Of a stretch of DNA of 64,000 nucleotides, positions 35,213-49,200 are shown piece by piece. A program made the position numbers and the translations under genes. The stretch covers positions 17,936,269-18,000,268 of the forward strand of contig VZDJ01004378.1 in NCBI GenBank assembly GCA_008694505.1. Reading direction: 5' to 3'. Numbering within the stretch: the first letter of the stretch is position 1; every line of letters starts with the position of its first letter. The notes below the pieces were generated by a model. The model did no database searches. It was not told the origin of the DNA and saw only the letters and a list, made by a program, of their open reading frames with translations. This stretch comes from Cyanoderma ruficeps. Lineage: Eukaryota > Chordata > Aves > Passeriformes > Timaliidae.

Positions 35213-36743
35213 TCTGCTCCTCCCAACAGCTGAAGGTGTGACTACCATGGTGAAGATGGGTGTATCAGGGCTTGCTTGAGTACAGAAGGCTGTGCAAGCC
35301 TGTGTGTAACAGGCAATTACCATTGCCAAAGAGTACGTCTGTGGACAGGCTGGTTGCTGTTACACTGATGGCGATTTGGATGAAGATATATAGGTGATTA
35401 AGTAAGCTTTCCATGATTCAAAACAGGCCTGTTTTGCTCACAGCAGCTCATTTCTATCCTCACTGCTTAGATGAAGCTCAGTAGCACTGGAACTTGTACG
35501 TTTTAGGATGTCCCTGAGGAGCCCTTTTGGCACCCCTGGTTCCTTTCTATGTTCCCATTCCTTTATAGAAATTCTTGGAAAATCTACTGGTTTATCAGCC
35601 AGTAAATGAAAACTTCTCTTTCACTAGTACTGCTGTGGCCCAAGCCAGCACACTGCAAGGCCTTGCCCAGAATCCGCTTGCACACCTCTCACCCTGAGCA
35701 GTGTCTGAGGGAGCCTACAGTGCCACTGACAGCCCCATCCCCTGCTGTACTGCACAGCAGCAAGTTATTCTGATGCAAAGTTCCATTCTTTATACATCCC
35801 ATGAAGTGAATACAGCCCTGTGGATCTGTTCTGAAACCTGCCTGCTTCTGTGTTTGAAAACATTGGCATGACTGTTTAAACAAGGTTTGCCAATGACTGG
35901 TATTATTCTAGGTAGTTTATGATTGTATGGGTCCCATTTTTACTTTTTAAATTTTAACCAGTTTTGCCTTCGTCTGGAATTTCCCTGGTCTGCCAGCATG
36001 TGTTTAAAATGAGCATTTCTGTGCCTTTTTTTTCCCTTTTTTTTTAATGTTTTCATTCTTAATACTGTTATAGCATGCATCTAGTAAACAGACTTCTGCA
36101 GAAGGGAAGTTTTGTCTTTTGTAACTCTGACACTTTAAAACTATTACCTTTATAAGCCATTGGTTTACTCTCTCTTAGAGGGGTAGGGCATCTCATTTGG
36201 AGTTGGAGACCTTTCAGTTGCTCCTGAAAGTAGAAACACCAATATCAAGGGGTCAGTGAATGGTAGAGCAGCATGCTTGCTGTTCTTAGCATGCATCCAG
36301 GATGCTGCATCTCAGGAAAGGGATCTGTCACAATTGCATGGGGATGGTATTTAGCATTGCCATACATTGACATGGGTGCATGAAAACCATAATGCAAAGT
36401 AGCAAAGAATTCAGAACTGCTTTTCCTGGGGGGAGGGGAATGACATTTGCAGACAATTCCCTTTCAACATGGAGCATTGAACTTTTAGAAAATAATAATC
36501 TTTTCTTTATGAGAAAAAATAACATTGTTCCTTGCTGGCATTGTTTCTTAGGTAGAAATCAGATTCTATGTGTTACTTATGTCTTTAAATCAGAAAAAAA
36601 TTTCCTGCTGCACAAATTCTCCAAGGACATTACTGAACCTGTCAAGTACATCCCCTTGGGCACATGGAGTCTCCCAGCAGTGAAGAGTGGGTACAAGACA
36701 TTCAGAAAAGTCCCTCCAGGTCAACAATCTTTACAAATTGATC

Positions 36744-36915
36744 CTTTCCTTGCCTTGCCTTGCCTNNNNNNNNNNNNNNNNNNNNNNNNNNNNNNNNNNN
36801 NNNNNNNNNNNNNNNNNNNNNNNNNNNNNNNNNNNNNNNNNNNNNNNNNNNNNNNNNNNNNNNNNNNNNNNNNNNNNNNNNNNNNNNNNNNNNNNNNNNN
36901 CCTTGCCTTGCCTTC
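36744..36915. repeat. CCTTG microsatellite containing assembly gap
   Basis: CCTTG units flank a run of 135 unknown bases (36766-36900) on both sides. The repeat clearly continues into the gap, so its true length is unknown. Predicted ORFs across the gap are artefacts. Confidence 0.95.
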
Positions 36916-39469
36916 CCATAAGCTTTACTCCTCACCTTTATTATTTGTCTTCTGAACGTGAACCTTTCTTTTTGACTATATTATTAGCTTCATTTTAAGT
37001 GGGTTTTTGTTGTTATTGTTGGGTTGGGGTTTTTCTCAGTTCTGATTTCTTGGTTTTTTGAATCTTTTGTATTCTTATGGACATTGATCTTATACAACTG
37101 TACATTATTTGGCTGAGATTTTGTAATATGATTATTTTCCAAGCAAATTCAATAAATCCAGAACAATTTTCTGCAAGTAATCAGATTATGCTCAGAAATA
37201 TTTTTCAAAGGAAAAAATGGGGGGAAAAAAGGACTGACATTATGTGCAAATTAACTTCTACCCTTATAATATTCAATACATAATTGTCCCAGAAATGTGT
37301 TGTGTGTTGTCCACAGCTTGGGAGGTGCTGTTTATGCTGTTGTAGGTTTGATCAACTAAAGTATCTCCACTGACAGCTACTGCATACACTTAAGTTCACA
37401 GTGGAATCAACACATTTAATATTTTTGTAAGGAGATCTAGTAATGCAAGCTGAAAGAACATTATTTTCACATTTAGAGATTACACCACCTGTGAAATAAA
37501 ACACTTGAGTAGTCTTACCAAAAATGATCAAAGGTCACAGCAATGGATACAGTAGTACAATTTGTTTTGGTTTAATAACATATACAGTATTGTAGTATCT
37601 TCGTGAAATACAAAATATATCTTGAAAGGTATTTCTTATGCAGATATAATCAGCGCAGAGATAACACAGAAGGTCTGTACAAATGTTTTTAGGAAGCTAT
37701 GTAAAAAGAGGAAGCGAAATAAATTGAAGGAAAAGGAACCAATCTCTTCTCAAATTCTCTGAAACAAAATAAACACTTCCCAAATTAAATTAGCACTATT
37801 AAAATCACTTTGTAAAAGTCACAGATAATTAAACCTACAGATTTTATAAGATTATGTATGAGATTACAGCTAAACATGACACTTCAGGTAACTGACAGAA
37901 TTTTCTGTTCTCAGCCAGATTGGCCTTTAAATTTTATTTAATACAGGTGACTGAAGTTTTGGAAAGTACAGGACTTCTCAAACAACAAAATCAGTAACCA
38001 CAGGTTCCATACCAGAGAGGAAACCAGAAATTTTGGATTGCCATAGTAACTTGCAGCAGTCTAATGTCAGTGGGAAATGCATCATTTAACTCTGCACCAT
38101 GGCAGAGGATTCTTTGAGAAACAGCCAACCAGAGCTGAGCTTCAGTTGGTGTCTTGCCTCGGTGCGCTCTCTGCTAGAAAAACAGTGCTCACAGTTGTGC
38201 TGCCAGGCTCATTCAGCACATGGACTTCATGCCAGGTGTCTCTTGTGCAGCCTTTTCCAAAGCTTCAGCTCTCTTTCTCAGTGGAAGATAGCCTCTATTT
38301 CCACTACAGTGTTCACTGTAGTAATACATTTAGGACTGATGAAAAATAACCCATGCAGAAAGTACCCTTTTAACAAATCAGATGTATCAGTATATGGATC
38401 GTTTCCAGGCAAAGAAGAACTGAAAAGTACAAATCAGGCACCTCTTCCTGTACAATCCTGTGTATTTATAAAGAATGTACATGGAAACTGTTTTTGTTGA
38501 AAACAGTAAAAAGCTGTAAGAACAGGAAGGTTTTTGAAGACAGCCCTCCACACAGCCATGTGTCTCAGCAGATGCATTTGCCAGCAGTTACCCAGGAAAA
38601 CCTCAACCTGCTGGGCCCTGCAAGCAGCTTGTGCTCATGAGCACTGATTTCCATTTTCTTTGGCAACCTTAATCCAAACTCCATTTTGCCTCTTTCTTCT
38701 ATTCAGCCTGAAAGAATAATTAACATGTCTGTCAGATTTATTGCCTGTCCGCAGAAGGCATGTCTAACAGGTCAGGATGTCTTTTCAGCAAGACAGTATT
38801 TTTATAGCAACTTGCTGGAAGCACTTACATGCTAATAAAACTGGAAATTTATTTGAAGAAAAGATATGCCTGAAGATTGTTTCTGCATTGATTTTTTTCC
38901 CTTGTCCCATTTTCTTTGTTTATAAAACAGGTTTACTTTACCTATGTCTGGAGGAAATAATAACTATCCATTCTAAATGTAAATATAATACTGTTCAGTG
39001 ACGAGGCTTCTTACTTCAGAAAATCCAGTCTTTGTTCTCCTGGATGGATTCTCTGTTCTTTCCTCTATTCTTTCTCATACAACTGAGCATTAATACTACC
39101 TGACAGAGAAAAAAGGGAATTGCATTATGAAGCCCTTTCATAGGCATTATTTTTCTTACCACTAAATGATCCCTAGAGAGAGGTTGCGCTGCAGTCATTT
39201 GGATTGGTTTGTAAGGATTTTTTTTTTTTTTTATTAAGGAATGGTAGCCAGTTTTACAAGGCAGTTATCCAATTCTTCTGTATGAAACTCTACTGGACCC
39301 GTGCAGTCAAGGAACTCGACGGAAGAACGTTTTTCTTGCTCCTTTTTCCTCACCTGCTTCCACGCCCCTGTTTTAAAGTACTTTATTACAGACTTTTATT
39401 TTGCAAACATTTAGAGACTAGCGCTGCTTAGTTCACAGGTACGAAAATCACACAAAATCCGTGCCGGTG

Positions 39470-40230
39470 TTCATTAGGGGCTTTCGGTTTCCCCAGGGAA
39501 CCGCTCGGTAGGGGCGCGCACTGCCGGCGACAACCTACACATGGAATTAAGGGACAAATCCTTACGAATGGCAGGGCTCGCGCGGGAACCCCGCCCTGGG
39601 GCCCCGCCCCCTGCTCCGCCCCGGCCCCGCCCAGCAGCCGCGGAGGGGGCGGGGCCTCCCGCCGCCGCCGCGTCCCCCCCTCCCATTGGCGCCGGGGGCT
39701 GCGCGTGACCGGGCGGTGCGTGACGTAGGAGGAAGAAGCCGCCATTAGGGGCAGCGGGGCCGCGGGCGCGGAGCAGGTTCGGCTGCCGTGTCCCTCTCCA
39801 GCCTCGGTCTCCGCGGCCTGGCCGGTGCCTCCCCATCTCCGCCAGCCCCCCTCGCGCTCCCTCGCGGGTCCCCGTCCCAGTGGGCGGCGGCGGCGCCGCG
39901 GTGCGGCCCGTTGATGTGAGGCGCGGCTCGGCGGCGGGGCGCGGATGGCGGCGGGGGCCGGCGCGGCGGCCGGGGGCCGCAGCTTCTCCTTCAAGGTGGT
40001 GCTGCTCGGGGAGGGCTGCGTGGGGAAAACCTCGCTGGTGCTGCGCTACTGCGAGAACAAGTTCAACGATAAGCACATCACCACCCTGCAGGTGCGGGCC
40101 GGGGCGGGGCGGTGGTGGTGTGGGGGTCCCGCTGTTCTCCCCTCGCCCTGCGCACCTCCTCGCGCTGCTGGCAGAGCCTTGTTTGCGGCTCAGTGGCGGC
40201 CGGAGACACCGTCGGCGCTCGCAAATGGTG
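39470..40230 (+). promoter_or_regulatory. RAB21: RAB21 CpG-island promoter
   Basis: Dense CpG with no TATA box. Upstream of the ATG are an inverted CCAAT box (ATTGG at 39685-39689), a CRE-like TGACGTA (39721-39727), and a YY1-like GCCGCCATT (39738-39746), closely spaced as in housekeeping promoters. Transcription probably starts near 39740-39800 (inference). Confidence 0.78.
39945..40091 (+). CDS. RAB21: RAB21 coding exon 1
   Basis: Residues 1-49: the Ala/Gly-rich leader, first beta strand, P-loop and start of switch I. Donor CAG|GTGCGG. Confidence 0.96.
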
Positions 40231-43200
40231 GCTGTCCCCTGCCGAGTTTGCTGGAAGCCAATTTTCTCGTTCTTTTCAATGTTTAGGCCTCTTTTCTACT
40301 CAACATACTAACTGCTCCGTTTTTTCCAGTTAGGTATATGAATGTCTTCATTTGAATCTTGGAAAGTATGATGCAAAAGTAATGTTGTTATTGTAACCAT
40401 TGTTAGTGGACTGATGACTAAGTGTTTCATACGTGCTGCGTTTCTCTTAATAACAGTCTTCCTCATGTTCTCAAATCCTAACACTAGCACTATCTAAACG
40501 TTTCTGTTTAAGGAGAACAGCTTTCACAAAATGGTTTATGAGATTAAGGCTTATGATTTAATAGCAAGAAAGATTCTTAAAGCTTAACTGCTTGTCACGA
40601 CAGCTCCCTGAATTTTGGCTGGATTCTCAGTAGTCTGCTGTTATGAAGAACTACAAAGTGACGTTCTGGTAATGAAATGTGACAGGGTGCCTGCTTCAAA
40701 GTAATGGTTTTTTTCACGGCCTGCTAGTTAGTGATGGATGGCATGTATGCCATGGTACAGAATAAGCTGCTTGTACTGTGCATGGTCTCAGAAAGCATGT
40801 TTTGAAGTTCGTGTTGTGCGTGGTGTGTTAAGTCTTTCAGGATGTCGTCTTGCATAGGTCGACGTGTGGATTTAATGTATACTACTCTTAATATTGTTTT
40901 TAAATAAAGAAACAAACTCTGCCACTTGGTGGACCAGTAGTGCATTTTGAACTAATTTTGAGTTTCTTGAAGTGCAGAAGAAATGGTGGGTGATATTAAA
41001 AAGAAAAGAGTTTTAAGGTAGCTATTGCTATGTGCTATTCCCATGCATTTAGTGGAAACTTCTTGAATTATGTATCTCAGAAGTAATTGCTAGCAAAATT
41101 TTCCCTTAAAACCAAAGCAGCATTATAGGTGCATTAGAAGCAATACAGGAAATGTTTGTTAAACAGATAACATAGCTCCATTTTTGCTGTGAAGGGGTAA
41201 AAAGAATATGTTTTAGACTTTGTTGTTCTCTGTTCATATCCAGCCTTTGGGTTAATCTGTGGGTAGGTTTACTAGGGGAGGTATTTAGGAAGCTAGTTGT
41301 AGCTGTCATGCCACAGAGGTAGTTGATACTTGGTATGGCACAGAGATGCCTGGTCACTTGTAGGTATCAGAGGTGCAGCTGAAGTGTAGCATTAAGCAAA
41401 CAATCACTTAAAGTACATCAAAATGATCATGTGTAGCTGAATTTTCATATCCCGTGTTTTAAGAGTTGTTCCAAGTAGATTATTATGTGATGAGGCTTAT
41501 GTTTGTTCTTTGGGGTTTTTTGTTCTTTAAATCTGTAGTGGAAAACCTAAAATTATAAGCAAAAAGTGGGTTGGAATACAGGCTTGGATCACAGATATCA
41601 TAAAATACACTTTTAAATTGCTCCAAAATCCTGATAGGAAAATGTCTGCAGATAGTGTGGCTCCAGAGCTTTTGGTTTTGACTGTCTGGAGAGGGGTGTG
41701 TTGAGTGGAAGCACGTGCTCTCAGTTCCTACTGAGATTTTGTTTCTCCACTGTAACCAGGTTTGTTTTTTGCTACCTCTGTCTTTTCACTGCCTGCACAT
41801 TATTTATCGAGTTGTTTGCTTTTCTATTCTGAGCCTCCTTGGCCACATATGCATTTTACTGTCTGTAAAATACAATGTCAATTGCTGTTGAATCTTACTG
41901 TGTATCATGTGCACTTGTGAAGTATTATCTTTATTATTTTTATTTTTCTACATCTTGCAGTTCTAGAAATAAACTTAAGTGAGTTCTTCCACTATTAAAT
42001 TAAAAGATAATTTAAGAATAAGATGAAGAGAAACTAGGGTATCTGATTAAGCAATGAAATAGCATGTTTATAAAGCACCCTTTGTTTTTTTTTTAAGATA
42101 AAAGGCTGAATCTGATAAGGTTGCTTTGTTTCATGGCAACAGTTCAAAGTATTGCACCAAATTCCTTTTGTTCCAATAAAGCTAAAATTAGATAAATACT
42201 TTGCTCCTGGTCCAGCACAGGAGTAACAATGATGAATCATCTGAAAAGATCACTAGCTTTTGAGACAAGAGGTTCTCCATCCACAATATTCTCTAACTTA
42301 AAGTATTGCAAAGTGCTTTATTCCAATATGCAACAAAAAGGGTGGTGAGACTGTAGCCTTCTGGAAACTTCATTTAGTGATGTTATTCTACTGTGAAGTT
42401 ATTCTTGGTATACCCAAACAGGTAAGTTTCTTTGGTGCTAGTAACAGAAGACTTGGACTGAAAGGGAGCAGTTTCTCCTCCCTCCCCACTCCCCTTCTCT
42501 CAGAGCTAACCAGAGTGCACTGGAACCTCTGATCTCGGAGGCTGCTGGGATGTGTTGCTGTAGTTGTGTTAATATCAAGTCATGTACTTCAGATATTGAT
42601 GACCTGCATGTTGAAGTTAAGGTAGCTACTGATTCACAGAAGAAAACATCTACTTAGAATATTGTGGGAAAGCTGATGCAGGAAAAGTAGGGGGTTTTGC
42701 ACACTATTAATATAATTCATAAGCTGTTGGCAGACCTGGCAGGGGAGTTAGAATTGGTTCCCGTTGTTTGAAATATTTAAGTGTCCTCATCTTGATACAA
42801 CAATTATAAGATATAAATTGATATCAAGTGAACTGTTCTGGAGTTACTCCAAAAATAAACCTACTGTCGAAGTATTGGGTTTTTTAATTGCGTAAATACT
42901 TTTAATTATTTGATTACCCACAATAAATACAACTTCTGAATGTTGCTCTCTTAAATGTATGGAGGATTGTGGAATATCCAACCCAAGAGAGCTGGTGATG
43001 TGGTTGTAATTGTAGAGTTCCTGATTCCTTTGATGGACTTGGCATAACCTGGAAAAGCTGTCTGTTATCAAGAAAGCTGGGAGTGATGGAAGACAGCGTA
43101 AGGAAGTTCAGTGCCATATGCACTGATTGTGTGCCTGACCTGCTCCTGGTGAACATGAAGCACTCAAGGGCAGGTGCCACACACCTGCTTTTGTTCAGTG

Positions 43201-46200
43201 ACTTTCAGGAGACTCTCTTCCAGCTGTGTCTTCCTTCTCAAACCCCTTTATCAGCTCCTAGCAGGGCCTGGTGGGCATACAAAACTGAACTCATATAAGA
43301 AAGAATTAAAAGAAAGAAAATATTTCCTACAGCCACATCAAAAGATTGGAATTTTAGCTCTTATAATTGCATTATTCTTTTCTGAGCGTTGAAGTATTCT
43401 TCAGACTAGTCATAAGACAGTAGAGTCAAATATGAAAATCAGAAGCTTCAAAGAGTTGTTTGACATTACTTATTTTTGAGTTAACCATGGCCCTGTGAGT
43501 TTTTGAAAGTCCTAGCAAAAATGAACTCTAATAGTAATTAAAATAATGTGGAAAAGAGCTACTGATTGTAAATCAAGTCACAACTCAGACTTGTAGTACT
43601 TAATTCAGTAACTTTTTGGGAGATTAGAGAGAATGTTGAAGTTTTGTCTATGTGTAATTACCTAATGCCCTGTAGGTAGTCAAAGGATTTGACTTTGAAA
43701 CATGACAAACTTTAAAATCTTGGCAACTGACTTTTTCTCTAAACTGTCTCAAAACAGAAGTTAAGGCTCTTTGTGTCGGGTTTTCCCAAATTTCTAAAAA
43801 CTGCATAGTCCTGCTATTCACCTGGTTGGTTGTTTTTCTCCCTCACTAACCTCAGGATGGTTGGGGAGGAGTATGTGTGTGTTGAAAGGTTAAAAGATAT
43901 TAGTTGATTTGTCTTTGGCCTGTGGATGTAAAATCTCTTGGCCTGTGGATGTAAAATATGTTTTATTGATGGTAAACGCACCAAACTTACCCATGCCTAC
44001 GAATTCATGAGCAGAGCCTGTTAACTGTATTCTTCAAGTATATGAACAAAATAAAGAAGAATGAGGCATTAAATCTCTAGTATATTATTGTGACCCTGAA
44101 AAGCCTTATTTGCATGTAGGAGTCTTTTAGTGCTGGGGTATATAAAAAATGGAAATCTATATCTGAGTGATAAAAGACAGTATTCCTATCAAAAGCTGTA
44201 GTACCTGAAGGGCAGGTTATACTAAAGCAAAACTTACCTATGTAGATAAACCTACTTTAGTTTTTGGTTTGTCAGGTAGGAGATATACTTGTGCTATTAA
44301 CTGAGTGATTGTCTAAAGCTACAATGATATGACTTTATGGATACTGAGTTCTCTGTGTTTGTAAATATATAAATCCACTTTCTGTGAAAGATTTTTTTTT
44401 TGCTCACAAGTTGATTCTCAAATACTTGTGTGGAATTCACATCAATTTGGATTGTTTGGTTTGGATTGTTGGTGTTATGACAAAAGCAAACATTGCTCAG
44501 AAGAACTTTTCCTTAAGAATAGTGGAATATTGAGTACTGTAGTACAGCAGATCAATAAAATATTGTCAGGTAAGCTTGATTCATTGTGCCTAACAATAGC
44601 TTCTCTCCCTGTGGCTCAAGTGTTGGTGAATTAAAACTTCTGAAGTTGCCCCGAAGCTTTTGACTTTTAAACTGTGGTGTAATACAACAAATGACGAAGG
44701 TTACTGATGAGTTAATTGTCAGGGACAGCTGTTTGAAAGCCATCAACTACATTCTCTAGAGTTTTTAATTAAAGAATGAGAAATTTTCTGATGTTGAAGG
44801 TTTGCTACTCTTCTGTTAAGCTGTTCGTTACAGGTTGGCTAGAGGGTGAAATCCATTTAATGTGGTGTTTGGAAGTTTTCCAGATCTCTGACACTACAGT
44901 GAGTCCCTTCACTGTAGACTGAGGGGGTAGTGTAGTGTTATTCCTTTAGTTATGGTGAACACAAGGGTTGTAGTGATCAGTTCTTTGCTATCTGCTCTTG
45001 GAAAGTATCTGTTTTTCTTCTGGTCTGTTCTCTCTCTGTTCTTTTTATCAGACTTCATGGAAAGGTGTGGGGGAAGGTACAACTTAAAGATGAAAAGGGT
45101 CTTTTTTAATCTTGTCATCTTGGGTCATACAGATGCCAGGGAAGTAGCTGAAGAGCAGGAGCTGCTCTAGCAACTGAATGTTGAATGACTTTAACTGTAA
45201 TACAGGCAGCCTTTCTGAAAGGCACTTTGACAGCAGTTTAGGCTGGTGTACATTGAACTGTTGTCTTCTGTGTGTATTCAGGTTGCTTGTGTAGTTAAGC
45301 AGCAAGCTGCTTCAAGCAGCTCGTCAGGCCCATGACACCACATTTGTGTCTCTTGGTTCTGTGGCTGGTCAGTGCTTGTACAGAGAGCTGCTCTTGAGCT
45401 GCTGCAGTCCAACCTAAAATAATCTGTGATGAATGTATGGTGAAATACCACTTGTTTGAACCCAAATGCAAACTGAAGTAAAACTGAAAAGAAAACTGAC
45501 TATAGTTTAAGGCAGAAGACAAAAGTTAGCCCTTGGTAACTGAATTGTTTGATATAACATGTTACGGCTAGTCTTTAGAATGGGGGGAGCAGGTTTTTAA
45601 TGCATTTACACCTTGAGACCCTCTTCTGGTCCATTAAACTTGTATTAAATTATATTCCTTTTTTAGCTGTCAAATTACAGACTTGGTAACAGAGGTGGTG
45701 TCTGAAAATGTGAATCATGCAAGTTTGGAGGAAACCAGACCTACTCAAGTTACTGCAATTAGATTAACCTTGCAATGTGCTCTGGTCCTGTAAAACATTT
45801 CCAGGAGTTAAAGTAGTGGAATTCTAAAGCATCTTGTATGCTTATGCTGAGGTTTTTCAGCTCAAACAAACCAAAAACACAGAACCAAAAAACAGATGAG
45901 GGCGAGTTGTGGGCTCACTTCAGCAAAAAAAGGAAAAGCTACAGACCAAGAAACTTGTGAAATACCAATGTTCCAAGATATTTAGTGATAAATGAAAACA
46001 ATTGTTTATGGTTCTCGTAGTTTACTAATAGTGAACTACTTTGCCTAATTCCTGCAGATTAAAAATCCTGTTAGACAGGTTCCTACCCAAACTTCATGTA
46101 CTCTTGTGAAATGCTTTGAGTTCAGCTTAGATTTACCAATGTTGTGAATTCAGACTCTTTCCACACAACTCATCCTTCCCAAGTCATTCAAAACAACAGC

Positions 46201-49200
46201 AAAAAGATGTAGTAAATCATTGCCTTAACCCAAATTTATTTAGAATAGGCTGCTGGCAAACTGTAGCGAAATGGCTAACTGGCTTAGTATTGACTTAGCC
46301 TTCTTGCTTACAGAGTCTTTTGATCTGGAAATGTGTTTTATTGATTCTGATGCTCTATTAATAAATTAATTTGAAGTTAAATTATGTGTTTGGTATGTAA
46401 AACTTAACTCTAATCTGTTTTGCTTTCCAGGCATCTTTTCTTACGAAGAAGCTGAATATTGGTGGAAAAAGAGTAAATCTTGCAATATGGGTATGTTTAC
46501 ATTTCTGGTTTTTTCCTCCTTAGCTAATTAAAATGTTTTTCTGAAAAAAAAAAACCCTTAACTTTACTCTATCACTAGTGTTAGGCACTTCTTATTAAAG
46601 TAAACTTTCCCAAGTATTTGGATTTCCTTGAAGTATTGTTTGCTTTGTCTTAAATGCTAACAAGTGTATTTTAAATGCAGGACACAGCTGGTCAAGAAAG
46701 ATTCCATGCATTGGGGCCTATCTACTACAGGGACTCCAATGGAGCTATTCTAGTATATGATATAACAGATGAAGACTCTTTTCAGAAGGTACTGGGCAGC
46801 TTTTACATCTAAACTAAACTGGTTGAGAGATAATCTGTGATATGTCTAAACAGGGTTTTCAGCAATATATATTATATTTGTAGATCATGTAATGGAAGTA
46901 TACAGCTTATTGGTATTCTTTTGAAGACTGACTTCCCTGCTATCAGGTTATTCAAAGAACACCAGAGGGTTAGTTCAGTTTCTTAGAGCACAGTGCTAGT
47001 AAGGCCCAAGTTGTGGTGTATGGGCCATTAATTTAAGAATTGCACTTCATGATCTTTGTGGGTCCCTTCCAACACAGAATAAACTGTGATGTAGCTGTGT
47101 GAGTTACCTTTGACAGGCTATAAACATAAACCTGGACTGTTGTCATGGTATGCCGTACTGATCTTTACTGTGTAAACCAAATTGCTAAAAGATACTAAGT
47201 GACGTGACCTTTTACACATCTGAGAACTCTGAAATTGAAATACATGGTAGTGGAGTCATTACCTTCTCTGTGATAAGTTATTTGTTCTTCAAATCCTCAT
47301 CAAAATGTGTAATTTGATGGTTAGTTATTTTATGGCTGTATTAGTTGATTGGTTTGATCAGGTGAGGTTTTTTCTCCCCTGTGTCAATCTATGCTCCCAC
47401 TCTATAGAATGTTTCAGCCGAAAACTGGTGACACTCTTTTCTAAGCAAGTTTGTATCTGATTAGCTTTTGGCAAAGCCACTTGTACTTCTGTGTAGAGAG
47501 AAGTTAAGAAATTGTGATTATATGGGCAAGGCTTGGGTTAGCAATGGCAGAAATAGTGTAAGGGTGCATACAGAGCCACAACAGCTTAATTCATTTAAAA
47601 AGTCTGGTGAAAGGTAACTAAAGCACTTGTGCTAGCAGTTAAACACTTGCCACCACCTCCAGAATGGTGATGACTTGTGGATGCTGCTTTTAACTTGTGC
47701 CTTTTCATGCTGAGCCCTACATGGTAAAACCAGTGATACCAAAACATTTAAATGTGCAGAAAAAATAGGGAAGGCGATTTACAGAAGTTTCTGCAGAAGT
47801 ACTACTGTATCATTGGCCTAACTTATTTTTAGGTTCTTGAAGTGATTGTCTCCCTTCACAATTGTTCCCTTAAAATAGCAGTTCCTAAGTCAATATAGTT
47901 ATCATACGAATTTCAAAGCATGAGAACAGATTTGATAGCAGATACCATCAGCTGACTTGACATGCTTGTCCCATCTGTTCTCTCATGAAATAAACATCTG
48001 GTATAATCCACCCTGAAAAACTCAGTTCAGGTGCCTGTACCTCTAAAGTACCATTTGTGGTCTGTCAGTAAGTGCCTGTTGATAAAAGATCTCATGTCTG
48101 ACCTAAAGTGGGCTATGCAGTGAACTTGCTGTATTGAGTGTGGTGAGTTATATTTCTGGAGTAATTGAACCATTTTATCTAAGTCATTTGCTCTTAATTT
48201 CACCTGTGAAATAAAAACTACTGAGCAAGGGCCATGTGTAGCTATCCAAAGAATCTTTTTCCATCTATGTTGCTCTAAACATTTTTGCTTTAAGTTTAGA
48301 GGAGATGGTTAATGAAGGAAATGTAATGGTTCCACATTGCCTAAGTTAATAGTATATCAAGTGAAAACAAACTCACCTCTGTTCTTTTTGCAGGTAAAAA
48401 ACTGGGTTAAGGAATTAAGAAAAATGTTGGGAAATGAAATCTGTTTATGTATAGTAGGTAAGTCTTTTCAACATGACTAAATTGGAAACATCTCTTTTAA
48501 TTAAAAGCATCTTCCAAATGCTGCTTTGACAGCTTCTACATGTGAAGGGGTAAAGCTTGTTAGATATTTAATATTAAACTGAAACTAGAGTTTCAGTAGG
48601 TCACACTGAGGAAAATAAGAGTTTGATTGAAAAAATAAGCTGCTGAATTATACACTATCAGAAGTGCATGGTACAGACACCTGCAGATGGTAGTTTAACA
48701 AAAAAAATGTATATTTCTTTCAAGTACTCAAACTCAAGGCTTTTCTTGGTGGCATAGACTAGGTGCTTGTCTGTTTTGATAATTAAGTGCTTCCAGGTTG
48801 GAGTGACTCTTAAAGCTGGATACTTCAATACAAACAGAATGCAACAGAAATACTGGGTTTAGATTTAAATGTGATCTAATTACTAAAACTTTCGTGAGGT
48901 TAGATATGTGGATATTCTACAAAAATTACCTCTGCAGGTAAGGTGCTAATAAGTCACCAAAAAAAGAGGGTAAAAAGGCTGAATTGGGTGCTTAATATGG
49001 AAGCATTTAGCTGTCCTGATCTCTATACAAAAGAAGCACTTCATTGCCTGTAAATGCTTGTGTGAAATGAGATTCTCCAATCATATTGTCCTTGAAAGTG
49101 AGACCAGTGTAAGAACTGGTCTTTACTGGGACAGCTTGAGAAAATGGAGTACCATGATGACATGTCTGCTTTCTTTTTTGGGTAATTTTAAAGTACAAAG

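Larger units (their letters stand above)
28521..39450. other. Intergenic between TMEM19 and RAB21
   Basis: Eleven kilobases without a supportable exon. It holds a minus-strand CR1 tail (30453-30650), an 18-bp minisatellite (35147-35212) and a gap inside a CCTTG repeat (36744-36915). Short ORFs, including those at 38077-38500, show no family content. Confidence 0.55.

Noticed and set aside
36380..36998. ORFs spanning the N run
   Set aside because: The frame continuity depends on unknown bases in an assembly gap.
39428..40076. 188- and 200-aa minus-strand ORFs
   Set aside because: They are antisense to the RAB21 CpG island and exon 1; Pro/Arg/Ala-rich composition reflects high GC.
46967..47030. 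Functional tRNA-Ile gene
   Set aside because: The acceptor stem and B box are degraded and the head is fused to a CR1 tail, so it is a SINE.
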